Assembly (NCBI GenBank): GCA_018651745.1
Contig: JABIDL010000037.1
Location: forward strand, 50,136-114,135
Direction of reading: 5' to 3'
DNA from: Candidatus Neomarinimicrobiota bacterium
GTDB lineage: Bacteria > Fidelibacterota > Marinisomatia > Marinisomatales > TCS55
Length of the DNA: 64,000 bases
Positions 35,614-44,746 of the stretch are shown here, one piece after another. Positions within the stretch are counted from its first letter, which is position 1. Each line of letters opens with the position of its first letter. Below the pieces are notes generated by a model. The model worked only from the letters and a program-made list of their open reading frames with translations, searched no databases and was not told the DNA's origin. A program made the translations under genes and the position numbers.

Positions 35614-35785
35614 TCAGATGGATTAAGAGGTTACAACGGGTTGGTTGATTTTGGATACAAAAACATTTTAGAGTACATTCTAGCAAGACCAGAATTTGCA
35701 AGAGGAAGGGCACATATTAATGGGATTTAAAGCTTTTGGAGGATATGCTAAAACCCAGCTTTTCAAACATCGCGGAATCCATTAA
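35614..35785 (+). mobile_element. IS1595-type (ISXO2-like DDE) transposase remnant
   Basis: About 57 codons match the end of IS1595-family transposases. The first frame reads SDGLRGYNGLVDFGYKNILE and then EFARGRAHINGI. A stop follows, then SFW. After a frameshift it continues GYAKTQLFKHRGIH. In intact relatives these pieces are continuous (GLVDFGYK, EFARGxxHINGIESFWSYAK, KHRGI). The N-terminal two thirds and terminal inverted repeats were not found, so this is an inactive relic. It marks the right side of the T9SS two-gene island. Confidence 0.8.
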
Positions 35786-35809
35786 CTAATACAAAATAAG
35801 TGGGCTTTT

Positions 35810-36991
35810 ATGAAAATAAATATTCTAAACAAAATCGAACTAATTAAAAATGAAATCATTACTACGCGCCGCGATATTCACAAACATCCTGAACTCGGAT
35901 TTCAAGAAATCCGAACCGCCGGACTGGTTGCTAAAAGACTACAATCGCTGGGCATGGATGTAAAAACAGGTGTAGGAAAAACCGGCGTTGTCGGAGACTT
36001 AAAAGGGAAAGGAGAGGGTCCTACAATTGCGCTTAGAGCAGACATGGACGCCCTACCCATTCAGGAAACAGGAGAGAAAGAATATATTTCAGTTAATGAT
36101 GGCGTGATGCATGCCTGCGGGCATGATGGTCACGTGGCCATGCTCTTAGGCGCCGCCAAAGTGTTGGCGGAAAAAAGGGATGAACTAAATGGAAATGTAC
36201 GTTTCATTTTTCAGCCGGCGGAAGAAGGAGAAGGAGGCGCTCGTTATATGATTGAAGACGGTTGCCTAGAGGATGTGGATGAGATTTACGGAATTCATTT
36301 ATGGACCTATCAAAACACGGGAGAAATTGGAATCAAGCCCGGTCCGATTTTGGCGTATGCTGATAAGTTTACCATTACGGTTAAAGGAATCGGTGGTCAT
36401 GGCGCCGCACCGCACGGGTCGGTGGATGCTGTTCTTGTTGCATCTCATTTGGTAATAGCGCTGCAAACCATTGTTAGCCGAAATACCGATCCGCTAAAAA
36501 GTTCGGTAGTTTCGATTGGGAAAATAAATGGAGGTTACAATTTTAACGTGATTGCAGATGAAATTGTGTTATTGGGAACAGCAAGAGCCTACGAAGAAGA
36601 TATTCAAGCCATGATTAAAAAACGGATGGGAGATATTATTGATGGAGTTGCTCAAACGTTTGGCGCAAAGATTAAGTTTGACTATCAGGAAGGTTATCCT
36701 GCCACGATTAATGATGAAGTTGCGTATGAAAAGTTATTAAGCTCAGCGAAAAAGATTGTGGGTGAAGGTGCAGATTTTCCTTATCTCTCAATGGGTGGGG
36801 AAGACTTCAGTTATTATGCGCAAAAAGTTCCGGGATGCTTCTTTTTTGTAGGTGCAGCGCCAAAGAATCAACCATTTCAGAGTGTACCACACCATTGTTC
36901 TCATTTTGATATTGATGAAGAAGCACTTTTGGTTGGCGCTTCAGTATTTGTTCAGGTTGTGGAGGATTTAATAGGGAAAAATTCTCAGTAG
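35810..36991 (+). CDS. M20-family amidohydrolase (N-acyl-amino-acid / IAA-type)
   Basis: A 393-residue M20D metallopeptidase that hydrolyses N-acyl or N-carbamoyl amino acids or related amides. Metal ligands are visible: Cys103 and His105 in HACGHDGH, Glu138-Glu139 in QPAEEGEGGA, a later His in IYGIHLW, and the C-terminal SMGGEDFSYY to HHCSHFD. The RRDIHKHPELGFQE opening is the family's hallmark. Length is normal. It probably acts in the cytoplasm because there is no signal peptide. Its 3' end overlaps the convergent gamma-glutamyltransferase by 7 bases. Confidence 0.93.
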   Translation: MKINILNKIELIKNEIITTRRDIHKHPELGFQEIRTAGLVAKRLQSLGMDVKTGVGKTGVVGDLKGKGEGPTIALRADMDALPIQETGEKEYISVNDGVMHACGHDGHVAMLLGAAKVLAEKRDELNGNVRFIFQPAEEGEGGARYMIEDGCLEDVDEIYGIHLWTYQNTGEIGIKPGPILAYADKFTITVKGIGGHGAAPHGSVDAVLVASHLVIALQTIVSRNTDPLKSSVVSIGKINGGYNFNVIADEIVLLGTARAYEEDIQAMIKKRMGDIIDGVAQTFGAKIKFDYQEGYPATINDEVAYEKLLSSAKKIVGEGADFPYLSMGGEDFSYYAQKVPGCFFFVGAAPKNQPFQSVPHHCSHFDIDEEALLVGASVFVQVVEDLIGKNSQ

Positions 36992-38679
36992 CCGACAACG
37001 GAATTTTCACCACGCGGATCGGCACCACCATTGAACCCGGTGGAGTCAGCAGCAATCGCATTTACATTCCCGATGCTTCCACTTCCGTAAATGGCAATCT
37101 CGTGCCCTTTTTGTTTTAGATTATTTTCAACATCTTTCGATATTGCGCGAGTTTCAATAAAAATCATATCTGGCAGCCATTGCGAGTGAATGCGTGGCAC
37201 GGAAACGGCCGTTTGTATATCCATTCCAAATACAACCCTATTTAAAATCGTTTGAAACACAGTAGTAATTATTTTTCCTCCTCCTGGCGAGCCGACAACT
37301 ATAACCGGTTTTTCATCCTTTAAAAGAATTGTCGGTGTCATCGAACTCAGTGGCCGTTTCATGGGTTCAATGGAATTGGATTCTTTTCCTACAAGGCCGA
37401 AATAGTTAGGCGATCCCGGTTTTGCGGAAAAGTCATCCATTTCATTGTTTAGAAAAAACCCTGCACCTTCCACCACAACACCTGAGCCGAAACCAGTATT
37501 TATGGTGGTAGTTACGGAAACGGCATTGCCGTTGGCGTCCATCACAGAATAATGGGTTGTTTCGGGGCTTTCGTACGGTAGCGGATCACCGGCGAAAACC
37601 ATAGCGCTTGGTGTAGCTTTTTCCATGGTAATTGTTTTTGCGCGCTCTTCAGCATACGTTTCGGAAGCAATCATACTGAGCGGAACCTTCCAAAAATCCA
37701 TATCGCCCATATGCTCAGCGCGGTCGGCATACGCGCGCCTTTCAATTTCAGTCAGCACATGAATGTAATTAGAAGAATTCCACCCAAGGGAATCTAATTC
37801 AAAATGTTTGGTCATATTTAGCATGTGGATGAGCAATGCGCCTCCGGAGCTGGGTGGACCCATTGAAACAACATCAAAACCATGAAATTTCCCTATGACC
37901 GGTTTGCGATATTTTGATTCATAATTTTCCAGATCAGCGTGAGAGATAATCCCACCACCTTCTCTCATTTCTGCTACTATTAAATTTGCTACAGCGCCGG
38001 AATAAAACCCATCACGCCCATATTTTGAAATTCGCTTCAGGGTTCTTGCAAGATCACGCTGGACGAGATAATCGCCTTCCTGCCATGGATGCCCATCTTG
38101 CCTAATAAATATTTCTGAAGCGCCGTCATCTCTTGCAAAAAAATCATTAAACCAGTTTAATAACGCTGCATATCTACGGGTGATTGGGAAACCATTTTGT
38201 GCTAGATTAATAGCGGATGTCAAAATTTGTTGTCGGGATACTTTCCCGGATCCATAATCTTCAAACACTTTTAAGAGGCCGTCTACAGATCCCGGGACAC
38301 CCGATGATAAATGAGAATGAAGCGCAAGCTCACGGTTTACTCCACCGGTGTCATCAATGAACATGTCGCGGTGCGCAGCTTTTGGCGCCATTTCTCTGTA
38401 ATCGAGCGTGAGCTCGGCGCCGTCTTCCAAATGCACCACCATAAATCCTCCACCGCCAATATTTCCCGCTTGCGGAAGTGTGACCGCCAGCGCGAATCCA
38501 GTTGCAACAGCAGCGTCTATAGCATTACCGCCTTTCTTAAGAATGTTCACACCAGCCTCAGAAGCCCACACGCTGGATGAAACGACCATTCCATTTTCTG
38601 CGTGAACGGGTCGTGGGTTGGCACTTTGCGCAAGTGTTGAGAATAAGAAAATTAATATGGTTCGTCGAATTGAATTCAT
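36985..38679 (-). CDS. ggt: Gamma-glutamyltransferase
   Basis: A 564-residue periplasmic Ntn-hydrolase that removes gamma-glutamyl groups from glutathione and similar peptides. It carries a signal peptide (about residues 1-20, ending LAQSA). The self-processing site is the second Thr of ETTHYSVMD, which becomes the N-terminus of the small subunit. SSMTPTILLKD and GSPGGGKIITT are the conserved small-subunit binding loops, and GNIGGGGFMVVH the large-subunit one. Together with the M20 enzyme and the aminotransferase next door it fits amino-acid scavenging from peptides. Confidence 0.95.
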   Translation of the reverse strand: MNSIRRTILIFLFSTLAQSANPRPVHAENGMVVSSSVWASEAGVNILKKGGNAIDAAVATGFALAVTLPQAGNIGGGGFMVVHLEDGAELTLDYREMAPKAAHRDMFIDDTGGVNRELALHSHLSSGVPGSVDGLLKVFEDYGSGKVSRQQILTSAINLAQNGFPITRRYAALLNWFNDFFARDDGASEIFIRQDGHPWQEGDYLVQRDLARTLKRISKYGRDGFYSGAVANLIVAEMREGGGIISHADLENYESKYRKPVIGKFHGFDVVSMGPPSSGGALLIHMLNMTKHFELDSLGWNSSNYIHVLTEIERRAYADRAEHMGDMDFWKVPLSMIASETYAEERAKTITMEKATPSAMVFAGDPLPYESPETTHYSVMDANGNAVSVTTTINTGFGSGVVVEGAGFFLNNEMDDFSAKPGSPNYFGLVGKESNSIEPMKRPLSSMTPTILLKDEKPVIVVGSPGGGKIITTVFQTILNRVVFGMDIQTAVSVPRIHSQWLPDMIFIETRAISKDVENNLKQKGHEIAIYGSGSIGNVNAIAADSTGFNGGADPRGENSVVGY

Positions 38680-38686
38680 AAGATAT

Positions 38687-39958
38687 TTATTGATGAATCC
38701 AATCTATAATTCGATCGATACCTTCCACAACGCGATTGCATGTTGGGTTTAAATGGTCAAACGAAAATCCGTCGGAAGGTTGTTTAGCGCTTTTTTGAAG
38801 TGCTTTAGCACCATCAAATGTGACATAAGCAAGACGAGCTGTAAGTTCTAAGCGATTCCTAAAAAAAGCTGAACCGGGGAGAAGGGCAACTCCTGTATCT
38901 TCCAGTAACTTCTTACAAAGCGTAGGACTATCAGAAATCCCTCTTGTTGAAAATGAATCCTTGATGTCAGAAAAATCAGGAAAAAGATAGAATCCACCTG
39001 TAGGGGCAACTGTTTTAATGCCACCTTCATTCAGTTTTTTTGTGGAATATTGACCTATGAGTTTCAATACACGCCTTGTATGAAACTGGTAATTCTTGAT
39101 AGAATCGTCTGCCTGGTATGCCCGCACCGCAGCAAATTGTATCGGAGCAGAAACGCATGAAAAAGTTTCGCTGGCTGCCGCCGCCATGGATTGCATCAGC
39201 TGTTTCATTTTTTTCGGAAAAAGAAAATGTCCAAGTCGCCATCCGCCCGCACCGCACCACTTTGAAAGACCGGAACTGATAATGGTACCTTCCGGATAGA
39301 ATTCTGCAATGGATCTATGATTTCCTTCGTGATTTAAGCGCCCATAAATTTCATCAGATAAAATGAGAATTTTATGTTTTCTAGCAGTCTCTGCCAACGC
39401 AATCAAATCTTTTTCTTTATAAGATGTTCCGGACGGGTTCCCGGGATAATTGAGGATCAAAAGCTTAGGCACGGAGGAAAATTTCTTTAGTTCATCGTCA
39501 AGTTGACTAGCAGATAAAAGCCAGTCTGAATCCGATGAAGTGTGAATATAAGACACCTTTCTTTTAAGCATGGAAGCTTGTGGAGAATAGGATACCCATG
39601 AGGGTGTAGAAATAATCGTTTCCCCATCATGGATCATTTGAAGCAAAAACATCAACTCTTTTGTTCCGGGACCAATAAAAACTTGAGAACCATCACATTC
39701 AGTGCCTAGTTCTTTGGAATAGGTACCAGCTATCGTGCTCCGTAATTCCGGAAGACCTTCTACAGAAATATATTCTTTTCTATGTGCATAAACTTTAAGA
39801 GTGTCCACGACGGTTTCTGGAACAGGAAAAGGTGATTGCCCAAACCCAAATTTGATAATGTCCTGCCCATCTTGTTCCAATGCAGAACTTTGTTCATTGA
39901 TAGCAAGTGTTGCAGATTTCTCAAGGTTTTGAAATTGTAATTGAATATCATCTTCCAT
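38687..39958 (-). CDS. Class I/II aminotransferase (PLP)
   Basis: A 423-residue fold-type I aminotransferase. The PLP lysine is in SSGLSKWCGAGGWRLGHF, with the phosphate-binding Arg three residues after the GGW. Other aspartate-aminotransferase-type landmarks are NYPGNPSGTSY and DEIYGRLNH. The amino-acid substrate cannot be assigned. Its start is followed downstream by ggt, 7 bases away on the same strand, so the two are likely co-transcribed. A hairpin terminator at 40001-40033 separates it from the TonB receptor transcript. Confidence 0.92.
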   Translation of the reverse strand: MEDDIQLQFQNLEKSATLAINEQSSALEQDGQDIIKFGFGQSPFPVPETVVDTLKVYAHRKEYISVEGLPELRSTIAGTYSKELGTECDGSQVFIGPGTKELMFLLQMIHDGETIISTPSWVSYSPQASMLKRKVSYIHTSSDSDWLLSASQLDDELKKFSSVPKLLILNYPGNPSGTSYKEKDLIALAETARKHKILILSDEIYGRLNHEGNHRSIAEFYPEGTIISSGLSKWCGAGGWRLGHFLFPKKMKQLMQSMAAAASETFSCVSAPIQFAAVRAYQADDSIKNYQFHTRRVLKLIGQYSTKKLNEGGIKTVAPTGGFYLFPDFSDIKDSFSTRGISDSPTLCKKLLEDTGVALLPGSAFFRNRLELTARLAYVTFDGAKALQKSAKQPSDGFSFDHLNPTCNRVVEGIDRIIDWIHQ

Positions 39959-40000
39959 AATAGACTATGAAATTAAGGTCTTAATTAAAAATGAAGAATA

Positions 40001-40033
40001 AAAAAAGGCGGTGAGTTTCCTCACCGCCTTTTT
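40001..40033. terminator. Rho-independent terminator
   Basis: ggcggtgag (40007-40015) pairs perfectly with ctcaccgcc (40020-40028) around the loop tttc. It is flanked by A6 on the left and T5 on the right, so it can work on both strands. It lies just after the stop of the TonB-dependent receptor (minus strand). Confidence 0.9.
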
Positions 40034-40051
40034 CACTTAATTGCGAAGCAA

Positions 40052-42736
40052 TTAGAAGTTATACATTAACCTTAGGTATGTCATACCACCGTGGTAGCCG
40101 ATTGGCGTACGACGAGGATAAGGCATCCCTTGAGATACACGCCCAGTAGTTTCTGATGGGTACGTGTTCAATATGTTGGCAGCACCCAAGATTACGCTCA
40201 GGTTATTGCTTACAACACAACTCATTTCAAGGTCTAGCAGCATAGCTGGATCAACTTTTTTACGGTCGCCTTGTTCATCAATAGTTTCGCCGTAATAATT
40301 AAGACGAGCCATTGCTGAAAGTTTTTGACTGAGCCTATGATCAGCGGTCAACGATAACCGGATTTTCGGCAGATTGTTCTGCATATTGAAAATCGTACTG
40401 CTGGATACCGGCCAGGCATCTTTGATACCATCGTCGTCTGTATCAATCTCTGTAGAGTCGGTTACAGTCGTCGAGTTGTAATTCATCGCCATACTGAGGT
40501 TCGTTTTACCCATGTTGTACACGGCAACAACATCGAGACCGGTGGTATTGGTACTGAGGTTGTTGGTGTAAAATGCGAGCTTCGAAAATTCCGTGCTTCC
40601 TGTAACAGCAAGAGATCTCGATTTAATGATGCGATCTGTAACATTAATGATGTATGCATCAATTGTCAGATTCAGGCTCGGAATAATATTCGTAGTCAAG
40701 CCAACACTGATATTGGTCGCTTTTTCAGGAGTAAGAGCCACTCCGCCCATGGTAACAGTCAAGGAATCAGTCGGCCTAAGAGTTCCTTCCTGAACCTGTT
40801 TCCCTGTTGGGCCATCGAATGACGTTACAATACCGGTATAGTTGGACTGTCCGGGAGTCGGTGCGCGGAACCCCGTGGAGAAGTTTCCGCGAAGTGTCGC
40901 GAGGTTTCCAAGTATAAAACGACCGGCAACTTTAAAGTTGGTTGTCGTTCCAAAATCGGAAAAATCCTCAAAGCGTCCGGCTGCCTGTACCAGTAATGCA
41001 CCCATGTCCATTTCTGCATCAGCATACATTGAGTAGTTTGTGCGTGCAAAAACACCGGCTGCATCCGGGCTTGTTCCTGGCATACCGTTGGCCGCCAAAC
41101 CTGGCGCTGTGTAATACGTTGAATCCCCAGCAATGGTTGGATCCTTGATCAAGGCTACATTTGCCCAGGGTCCGGGCATCCAGGATTCTTTCTGTCCTTG
41201 ATACATGGTGTATTCCTCTTCACGCCATTCTCCGCCAAATGCAAGATTCAAAGCATCTGAAAGTGCATAGGAGAAGTCAGCATTCAAGTTGGTTTCTGCC
41301 TGCTGAAGATCCCCGATGTCAAAATTGTGCGGTGAGTACGGTCCCCAGGAAAGATTCAGAGTATTTTTCAGGTAGTAACGGATATAATTGGATCCATAGC
41401 TTGCGCTGAAGTCATACTCTAATCCATTTGCTAAGTCACCCTTAATTCCAACAACAGAACTTATGTCATTTCCATGCCCTTCAAGGCGAGGAGTAAACCC
41501 CAATGGATACGTGTCGGCCCAGGAAAAATTTCCTTCGGACGAATCTGCAGGATTTAAGGGAATGTCCGTCAAAGCGCCGGATTTTCCTGCCGCTCTAAGG
41601 AAGAAACTGTATTCACCAAATGTATCGGCAAAGTTACCAAATGAATATGCCTGCACATGATCATTGATTTGCAGACCTGCATTCCAAACAGACCGAAAGC
41701 CGTAGCTCTTTGGCCGTCCCCAGTTCATGGCTGTCTGCCAATTATCTGTATTGGACTTATCATCAACTCCCCAGCTCGAATCCCATCCTTTGTAACCGTC
41801 AGATGCGGAAGCGTGCTGTTGCCCGCGTGAAAGCTCCGGGTTATTGATCCATTCGGTAGTGATATTGAGGAAGCCTTTTTCTGTAAGCTTCATACCAACA
41901 TTGGTCGCGATTTTAAGATCAAATTCACCGCCTCTGCCGTTCGGTGCGGGAAGCCACATTCCGGATTGAACATCTACTTCAATTCCTTCTGAACGTTCTT
42001 TCAAGATAAAGTTCATCACACCTGCAATGGCGTCAGATCCGTACTGTGCCGAGGCACCGTCACGGAGAACTTCGAGACGCTTGAGTGCGATTCCCGGAAT
42101 CATTCCGACATCAACAGCGTGGGCGCCTACATTCATTGCCGCGCCAAAATGTGAAATCAAGGCTGAGCGATGTCTGCGTTTTGAGTTAACGAGAACAAGG
42201 ATATTGTCCGGTGGTAAACCTCTCATTGAGGTCGGGCGCACGAATGCTGCTCCATCACCTGTCAGAGGTGTCGCATTGAAGGACGGTACCTGGTTCTTAA
42301 GAGTTTCAGTAAAGTCACCGTTGCCTTGTCTGCGCAGCGCCATATCGTCAAATCCATCAATCGGCGTTGGGGATTTCATGGCAGTACGGCTCGCAGCGCG
42401 GGAACCGGTTACCATAACTCCGCCCATCGCAATGGCTTCTCCAGCGAGCTCAAAGTTAACGGTTGTTGCTGTGCCTCCTACGTGAACGGCCTGACTTGCA
42501 GATTCATGTCCAATGTAAGACGCCGTTATGGTATAGGAACCAAACGGTACATTAGAAATGCTGTAAGAACCATTCGCGTCTGAGGCTGTTCCTAAGGATG
42601 TTCCATCCAGAACCACATTTGCACCGGCAAGGCCGTTACCATCTGTGTCTGAAATTGTACCGGAAACTGAACCCGATTGGGCCCAAAGACCAGCTACCAT
42701 CCCAAGAATTGCTACTAATCGCATTGGTGTTTTCAT
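40052..42736 (-). CDS. TonB-dependent outer-membrane receptor
   Basis: An 894-residue TonB-dependent receptor. After the signal peptide (ending LWAQ) comes a carboxypeptidase-regulatory-like domain (about residues 20-95, GSVSGTISDTDGNGLAGANV), then the plug (ALRRQGNGDFTETLKNQVPS to KRLEVLRDGASAQYGSDAIA, residues about 125-250) and a 22-strand-type barrel ending in an aromatic residue (LRLMYNF). The GASAQYGSDAIAGVMNF plug segment is typical of the FCB group's receptors for larger substrates. There is no SusD partner beside it, so it is not a classical SusC pair. The ligand is unknown. Confidence 0.93.
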   Translation of the reverse strand: MKTPMRLVAILGMVAGLWAQSGSVSGTISDTDGNGLAGANVVLDGTSLGTASDANGSYSISNVPFGSYTITASYIGHESASQAVHVGGTATTVNFELAGEAIAMGGVMVTGSRAASRTAMKSPTPIDGFDDMALRRQGNGDFTETLKNQVPSFNATPLTGDGAAFVRPTSMRGLPPDNILVLVNSKRRHRSALISHFGAAMNVGAHAVDVGMIPGIALKRLEVLRDGASAQYGSDAIAGVMNFILKERSEGIEVDVQSGMWLPAPNGRGGEFDLKIATNVGMKLTEKGFLNITTEWINNPELSRGQQHASASDGYKGWDSSWGVDDKSNTDNWQTAMNWGRPKSYGFRSVWNAGLQINDHVQAYSFGNFADTFGEYSFFLRAAGKSGALTDIPLNPADSSEGNFSWADTYPLGFTPRLEGHGNDISSVVGIKGDLANGLEYDFSASYGSNYIRYYLKNTLNLSWGPYSPHNFDIGDLQQAETNLNADFSYALSDALNLAFGGEWREEEYTMYQGQKESWMPGPWANVALIKDPTIAGDSTYYTAPGLAANGMPGTSPDAAGVFARTNYSMYADAEMDMGALLVQAAGRFEDFSDFGTTTNFKVAGRFILGNLATLRGNFSTGFRAPTPGQSNYTGIVTSFDGPTGKQVQEGTLRPTDSLTVTMGGVALTPEKATNISVGLTTNIIPSLNLTIDAYIINVTDRIIKSRSLAVTGSTEFSKLAFYTNNLSTNTTGLDVVAVYNMGKTNLSMAMNYNSTTVTDSTEIDTDDDGIKDAWPVSSSTIFNMQNNLPKIRLSLTADHRLSQKLSAMARLNYYGETIDEQGDRKKVDPAMLLDLEMSCVVSNNLSVILGAANILNTYPSETTGRVSQGMPYPRRTPIGYHGGMTYLRLMYNF

Positions 42737-42787
42737 GTTGCTTTCTCCTTGGTTGTGTTTATCACTATTATGAAATTTCCGGGTATG

Positions 42788-42801
42788 TGGTATGTATACC
42801 A
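42788..42801. promoter_or_regulatory. Short palindrome upstream of the TonB receptor
   Basis: tggtat-gt-atacca is an inverted repeat 52-65 bases before the receptor start, a position suitable for an operator. Nothing identifies the regulator. Confidence 0.3.
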
Positions 42802-42866
42802 GAAATCATACAAGTATAGATGTAGTATTGAATAACTGCAAGTAGTTTATTTTATTGGGGAATAGG

Positions 42867-42899
42867 GAGGTAATTAACAAACAAATGGTTGATTACCTC
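42867..42899. other. Inverted repeat after glyS
   Basis: gaggtaat (42867-42874) pairs with attacctc (42892-42899) around a 17-base loop, 35 bases after the glyS stop on the minus strand. No T-run follows, so it is at best a weak terminator or RNA-stabilising hairpin. Confidence 0.3.
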
Positions 42900-42933
42900 G
42901 TCGGAACAACCATAAATATAATTCTGGGGTAAA

Positions 42934-44277
42934 TTAGGTGCTGTAGGTTCCGATTTTAGACATTAATGCTTCGGTTAGGCTATCCAAGCCAATACGATCT
43001 TGCTTTTGTGTATCCCGATGGCGAAGCGTTACGGTCTGATCTTCTGATGTTTGATGATCAACTGTAATACAAAATGGTGTTCCCATTTCATCCTGGCGGT
43101 AGTAGCGTTTTCCGATGGAACCGGCCTGATCATAGAGCACCTTAAAATGGCATTTTAAATCATCCACAATTTTGCGAGCAATTTCAGGAAGACCCTCTTT
43201 TTTAACGAGTGGACAAACCACTGCTTTTACTGGAGCCAGAGACGGATGCAGTTTTAATACAATGCGGTCATTTTCGGTGTCATCCCAGTATGCATCGGCG
43301 AGAACTGCAAGTAACATTCTATTTAATCCGGCGGATGTTTCTATAATATAGGGAAAGTACTTTTCATTCGCTTCCTGATCAAAAATTTTCATATTTTTCC
43401 CTGAATATTCTTGGTGCTGTCGCAAATCAAAATCGGTTCTATTGTGTATTCCTTCAATCTCTGACCATCCAAACGGGAATTCATATTCAATGTCCCACGC
43501 TTCTTTTGCGTAATGGGCAAGTTCGCCTTCTCTATGCTGATGAAACCTGAGTTTGGTGCTGTCAATTCCCAAAATATCAGTATAAAAGTTCAACCTTTCT
43601 TCTTTCCATGCTTGTAAAGAATTTTCATCGTTGCCCGGCTTAACAAAATACTGCATTTCCATTTGTTCGAATTCCCGTGTGCGAAAAATGAAATTCCTGG
43701 CAACAATCTCATTCCGGAATGCTTTACCGATTTGCGCAATTCCAAAAGGGATTTTTAATCTCATGGCACCTTGTACCAAAAGATAATTCACATAAATTCC
43801 CTGCGCTGTTTCCGGGCGGAGATATGCGACAGCAGCATCATCTTCCACAGGGCCGACATGTGTCTTGAACATCAAATTAAACTGACGCGGTTCTGTTAAT
43901 TGTCCTGTTGTCCCGCAGGATGGGCATTGAATATCTTCCCAGGTCCCATCATCAGGATTACCGTCAAATAATTCATCGGCCCGATAACGCGCGTTACAAT
44001 GCTTACAGTCCACAAGCGGATCGTTGAATGCGCCCACATGTCCCGAAGCTTCCCAAATTTTTGGGTGCATTAAAATTCCACTATCTAATCCAACAATATT
44101 CTCATGTAATTGAGTCATTGCTGTCATCCAACCTTGTGAAATAGCATTTTTAAGTGCTGTTCCGAGTGGGCCATAATCATAAACGGCGCCAAATCCGCCA
44201 TAGATTTCCGAACTCTGGAAAATGAATCCGCGGCGTTTGCAGAGGGAAACGATATTATCTATGGAAGTTTTTTTCAT
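42934..44277 (-). CDS. glyS: Glycyl-tRNA synthetase (single-chain type)
   Basis: A 447-residue class II synthetase of the homodimeric GlyRS type (as in Thermus and eukaryotes, not the alpha2-beta2 bacterial form). Landmarks are IYGGFGAVYDYGPLGTALKN near the N-terminus, motif 2 RNEIVARNFIFRTREFEQMEMQ-like sequence, motif 3 with GLNRMLLAVLADAY, and the C-terminal anticodon-binding domain. A Cys-x2-Cys pair (CKHC to CPSC) lies in the insert. It is 4 bases after the CcmH-like gene, the last gene of topA-ccmH-glyS. Confidence 0.96.
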   Translation of the reverse strand: MKKTSIDNIVSLCKRRGFIFQSSEIYGGFGAVYDYGPLGTALKNAISQGWMTAMTQLHENIVGLDSGILMHPKIWEASGHVGAFNDPLVDCKHCNARYRADELFDGNPDDGTWEDIQCPSCGTTGQLTEPRQFNLMFKTHVGPVEDDAAVAYLRPETAQGIYVNYLLVQGAMRLKIPFGIAQIGKAFRNEIVARNFIFRTREFEQMEMQYFVKPGNDENSLQAWKEERLNFYTDILGIDSTKLRFHQHREGELAHYAKEAWDIEYEFPFGWSEIEGIHNRTDFDLRQHQEYSGKNMKIFDQEANEKYFPYIIETSAGLNRMLLAVLADAYWDDTENDRIVLKLHPSLAPVKAVVCPLVKKEGLPEIARKIVDDLKCHFKVLYDQAGSIGKRYYRQDEMGTPFCITVDHQTSEDQTVTLRHRDTQKQDRIGLDSLTEALMSKIGTYST

Positions 44278-44281
44278 AAAA

Positions 44282-44746
44282 TTAATCTAATTCTTTGAGC
44301 TCTTTTTCAATGGTATCATTGAATGGGATGTCACTTTGTTTTGGTTGCTTGACAGTGATGGCGGGGTGGGGGCGTTTTTTCATTGTAAAGCCAATTATAA
44401 GAATCGCGGCAATCCCGAGTGTTGCGGGCATCAGCCATGCTAACAAATTAAAACCAGAAGCAGTCGGTACAGCAAGAATTCTTTCTCCATATCCAAAGGT
44501 TCTTCTGCCATCAGACATAACAATTTGCTTTTCATTAACAAAATAATTTAAAATTTCTTCCCTGGGTTTTCCTTTTAGGACCAAGGCTTCAATTTCCTTT
44601 TCCATTTCAGAATTGCCATGATCATAAACTGTCCCGCTCCAGCAACATGGTGCCATCAGGCTTTTCTCCAAATCTAGTATCAATTGTTCTGAATTGGCAA
44701 AAAGTAGGGTGCAAAACAATACGGAAATAAGAGATGTTAATTTCAT
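44282..44746 (-). CDS. CcmH-like cytochrome c biogenesis protein, variant CC motif
   Basis: A 154-residue exported or membrane protein with a signal peptide (about residues 1-18) and one C-terminal transmembrane helix (about 108-127). The middle resembles the CcmH/CycL thiol-reductase domain: the segment starting SLMAPCCWSGTV, EMEKEIEALVLKGKPREEIL, and FGYGERILAVP. Canonical CcmH has LRCxxCQ, in which the two Cys are separated. Here Cys34-Cys35 are adjacent. No other ccm genes lie in the window. It may reduce apocytochromes in a different way or have a different partner. It sits between topA (4-base overlap) and glyS. Confidence 0.72.
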   Translation of the reverse strand: MKLTSLISVLFCTLLFANSEQLILDLEKSLMAPCCWSGTVYDHGNSEMEKEIEALVLKGKPREEILNYFVNEKQIVMSDGRRTFGYGERILAVPTASGFNLLAWLMPATLGIAAILIIGFTMKKRPHPAITVKQPKQSDIPFNDTIEKELKELD

